This document shows, in pieces, positions 22,650 through 24,347 of a stretch of DNA of 24,347 nt. Under the pieces are notes generated by a model. It was not told where the DNA came from. It worked only from the letters and a program-made list of their open reading frames with translations, and made no database searches. Source of the stretch: DASPKW01 sp038244055 (lineage in GTDB: Bacteria; Planctomycetota; Phycisphaerae; Tepidisphaerales; Tepidisphaeraceae); the NCBI GenBank assembly GCA_038244055.1, contig JBBRTW010000045.1, forward strand, positions 1 to 24,347, written 5' to 3'. Each line of letters begins with the position of its first letter. Position 1 is the first letter of the stretch. A program made the position numbers and the translations under genes.

Positions 22650-24347
22650 TTGATCGATGCGCAGAAGTTGTTCGAGGATTTGACCCCGCCCCAGGCCGAG
22701 GCGGCGCGGCATGTCGATGGCCCGCTCCTGATCATCGCCGGCGCGGGCTCGGGCAAAACCCGCGTGCTCACCCGCCGCGTGGCCCACCTGGTTTCGCAGG
22801 GAATCCCCGCGCCCTCCATCCTCGCCATCACCTTCACCAACAAAGCGGCCGGCGAAATGAAATCGCGCGTCGAAACGCTCATGGAGCGGCGCATCCACGA
22901 TTTCGGCCGCCTCGATCAACCCTGGCCGACCATCTGCACCTTCCACTCCCTCTGCCTGCGCATCCTCCGCCATTACGCTCCCACGATCGGCCTGCCCGTC
23001 AACTTCTCCATCTACGACTCGGCCGACCAGACCAAGCTCATGAAAGAGGCCATCAAGGCCCTCGATCTCTCCACCGCCAACTTCCCCGCCGCCGCAGTGC
23101 ACGGCACGATCTCCAACGCCAAGAACCAGCTCCTCGGCCCCGAGGAATACGCCACCACCACCGGTGATTTCTATCTCCGCACCGTCGCCCGCATCTACGC
23201 CAAGTACCAGGCGCTTCTCACCACCAACAACGCGCTGGATTTCGATGATCTGCTCCTCCGCGCCGCTCAGGCCTTCCGCGCCCACCCGGCCATGCTCCAG
23301 GAGCTCCAGGATCGCTACCAGTACATCTCCATCGATGAGTACCAGGATACGAACCACGCCCAGTATGTGCTGGCCCACGCCCTGGCCCTGCGGCATCGCA
23401 ACATCTGCGTCGTCGGCGATCCCGATCAATCGATCTACGCCTGGCGCGGGGCCGATCTGCGCAACATCCTGGAATTCGAGCAGGATTACCCCGATGCCAA
23501 GGTCGTCCGCCTCGAGCAGAATTACCGCTCCAGCAAGCGCATCCTCGCCATCGCCTCCAAGCTGATCGCCCACAATAGCCGCCGCAAGGAGAAATCCCTC
23601 TGGACCGAAAACGCCGAGGGCGAAAAAGCCCTGCTCTACCTCTGCGGCGACGAGCACGATGAAGCCTTCGCCGTCGCCCAGACGCTCAAGGACCTGACTG
23701 AGATGCACGGCTATCAGTGGAGCCAGATGGCCGTCTTCTACCGCATGAATTCCCTCTCCCGCGTGATGGAGGATGCCCTGCGCCGACAGAACATCCCCTA
23801 CCGCATCGCCCGTGGTGTGGAGTTCTACAATCGCAAGGAAATCAAGGATGTGCTGGCCTATCTCCGCGTGATCGCCAACCCGGCCGATGAAGTCTCGCTG
23901 GAGCGCATCGCCAACGTCCCCGCGCGGGGGATCAGCGATTCGACCCTGAAAGTGCTCACCACTTACGGCATCACCGCCGGCGGCATGTGGGGCGCGCTCT
24001 GCGAATCCGCCAAGGTCACCGGCCTGACCCCCCGCGCCGTCAAATCCTGCCGCAACTTCGTCGATCGGGTGATCGGCTGGCGCAAGCTGGCCGACGCGCC
24101 CGTGGAAGAACCCGCCGGCGATGACATTTTCGCAAAGGGCAAAGGCCGGGTGACGCGCCTGATGGAAGCCGTCGTCCGTCAGAGCGGCCTCGAAGATTAC
24201 TACAAAAAGCTCGGCGGCGATGAACAGGATGAGATCGGCAATATCGGCGAGTTGATCTCCTCGGCGGCCGAGTACGACAAGGAAAATCCCGAAGGCGATA
24301 TCGTCGATTATCTCGCCAAGGTCTCGCTGGTCAGCGACACCGACAAG
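22650..24347 (+). CDS. UvrD/PcrA-type superfamily 1A DNA helicase, C-terminus beyond the window
   Basis: The first 566 residues of a helicase that usually has 700-780. It contains Walker A GAGSGKTR (Lys36), motif Ia ITFTNKAAGEM, motif II DEYQDTN (Asp229, Glu230), motif III VVGDPDQSIYAWRGAD and motif IV LEQNYRSSKRI, all intact. These 3'-5' helicases unwind DNA in nucleotide excision and mismatch repair and displace RecA or stalled RNA polymerase. Rep, PcrA and UvrD cannot be separated without the C-terminus. I prefer the TTG at 22650 because GGAGG (22637-22641) lies eight bases upstream and the homologous region starts just after. An in-frame ATG at 22620 would add ten residues but has no ribosome binding site. 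Confidence 0.93.
   Translation, partial: MIDAQKLFEDLTPPQAEAARHVDGPLLIIAGAGSGKTRVLTRRVAHLVSQGIPAPSILAITFTNKAAGEMKSRVETLMERRIHDFGRLDQPWPTICTFHSLCLRILRHYAPTIGLPVNFSIYDSADQTKLMKEAIKALDLSTANFPAAAVHGTISNAKNQLLGPEEYATTTGDFYLRTVARIYAKYQALLTTNNALDFDDLLLRAAQAFRAHPAMLQELQDRYQYISIDEYQDTNHAQYVLAHALALRHRNICVVGDPDQSIYAWRGADLRNILEFEQDYPDAKVVRLEQNYRSSKRILAIASKLIAHNSRRKEKSLWTENAEGEKALLYLCGDEHDEAFAVAQTLKDLTEMHGYQWSQMAVFYRMNSLSRVMEDALRRQNIPYRIARGVEFYNRKEIKDVLAYLRVIANPADEVSLERIANVPARGISDSTLKVLTTYGITAGGMWGALCESAKVTGLTPRAVKSCRNFVDRVIGWRKLADAPVEEPAGDDIFAKGKGRVTRLMEAVVRQSGLEDYYKKLGGDEQDEIGNIGELISSAAEYDKENPEGDIVDYLAKVSLVSDTDK

Overview
The window is GC-rich chromosomal DNA from a bacterium that is most likely a planctomycete, probably of the Phycisphaerae type. 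This is inferred from gene content: a prepilin-like protein with an H-x(n)-DG tail, a Tat-exported Gfo/Idh/MocA oxidoreductase, a Uma2-family nuclease, a ribosomal protein S2 with a long Ala/Pro-rich tail, many secreted proteins of unknown role, and abundant small palindromic repeats between genes. No rRNA, tRNA, CRISPR array, phage or complete transposon was seen.

Layout. Positions 1-1408 hold the start of an unknown minus-strand gene, a small two-helix membrane protein and a secreted protein. Positions 1448-3096 hold repeat copy 1, a free-standing TrkA-N (RCK) domain, an exact TGTGA-N6-TCACA palindrome, a degenerate response-regulator receiver and a second type of palindromic repeat. Positions 3147-5549 encode a large membrane-anchored von Willebrand A protein. 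Repeat copy 2 (5587-5712) precedes a secreted GH81 endo-beta-1,3-glucanase and a Tat-exported Gfo/Idh/MocA protein. A prepilin-like gene split by an in-frame TAA follows (9856-10737).

The minus-strand block 10774-13573 reads rpsB, then tsf, then a Uma2 nuclease, with several hairpins between the genes. Divergent from rpsB is a plus-strand run: a membrane metallophosphoesterase, a GT-C-like polytopic membrane protein and a secreted parallel beta-helix protein. A convergent minus-strand BchE-like cobalamin/radical-SAM protein comes next, then a secreted transglutaminase-like protein, repeat copy 3, and the first two thirds of a UvrD/PcrA-type helicase that runs off the right edge.

How the genes work together. 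Apart from rpsB-tsf and the short-spaced plus-strand runs, no clear pathway operon is visible. GH81, Gfo/Idh/MocA and the beta-helix protein fit a saprophyte that handles polysaccharides outside the cytoplasm. The most distinctive material is non-coding. A 126-140 bp nested palindrome occurs three times, and a second purine-rich palindrome occurs once. Both are built on 7-bp units. A 21-bp (3 x 7) piece of the first type also lies in frame inside the vWA gene. No known defence or secretion system was recognised. All calls come from reading the sequence; no database search was run.
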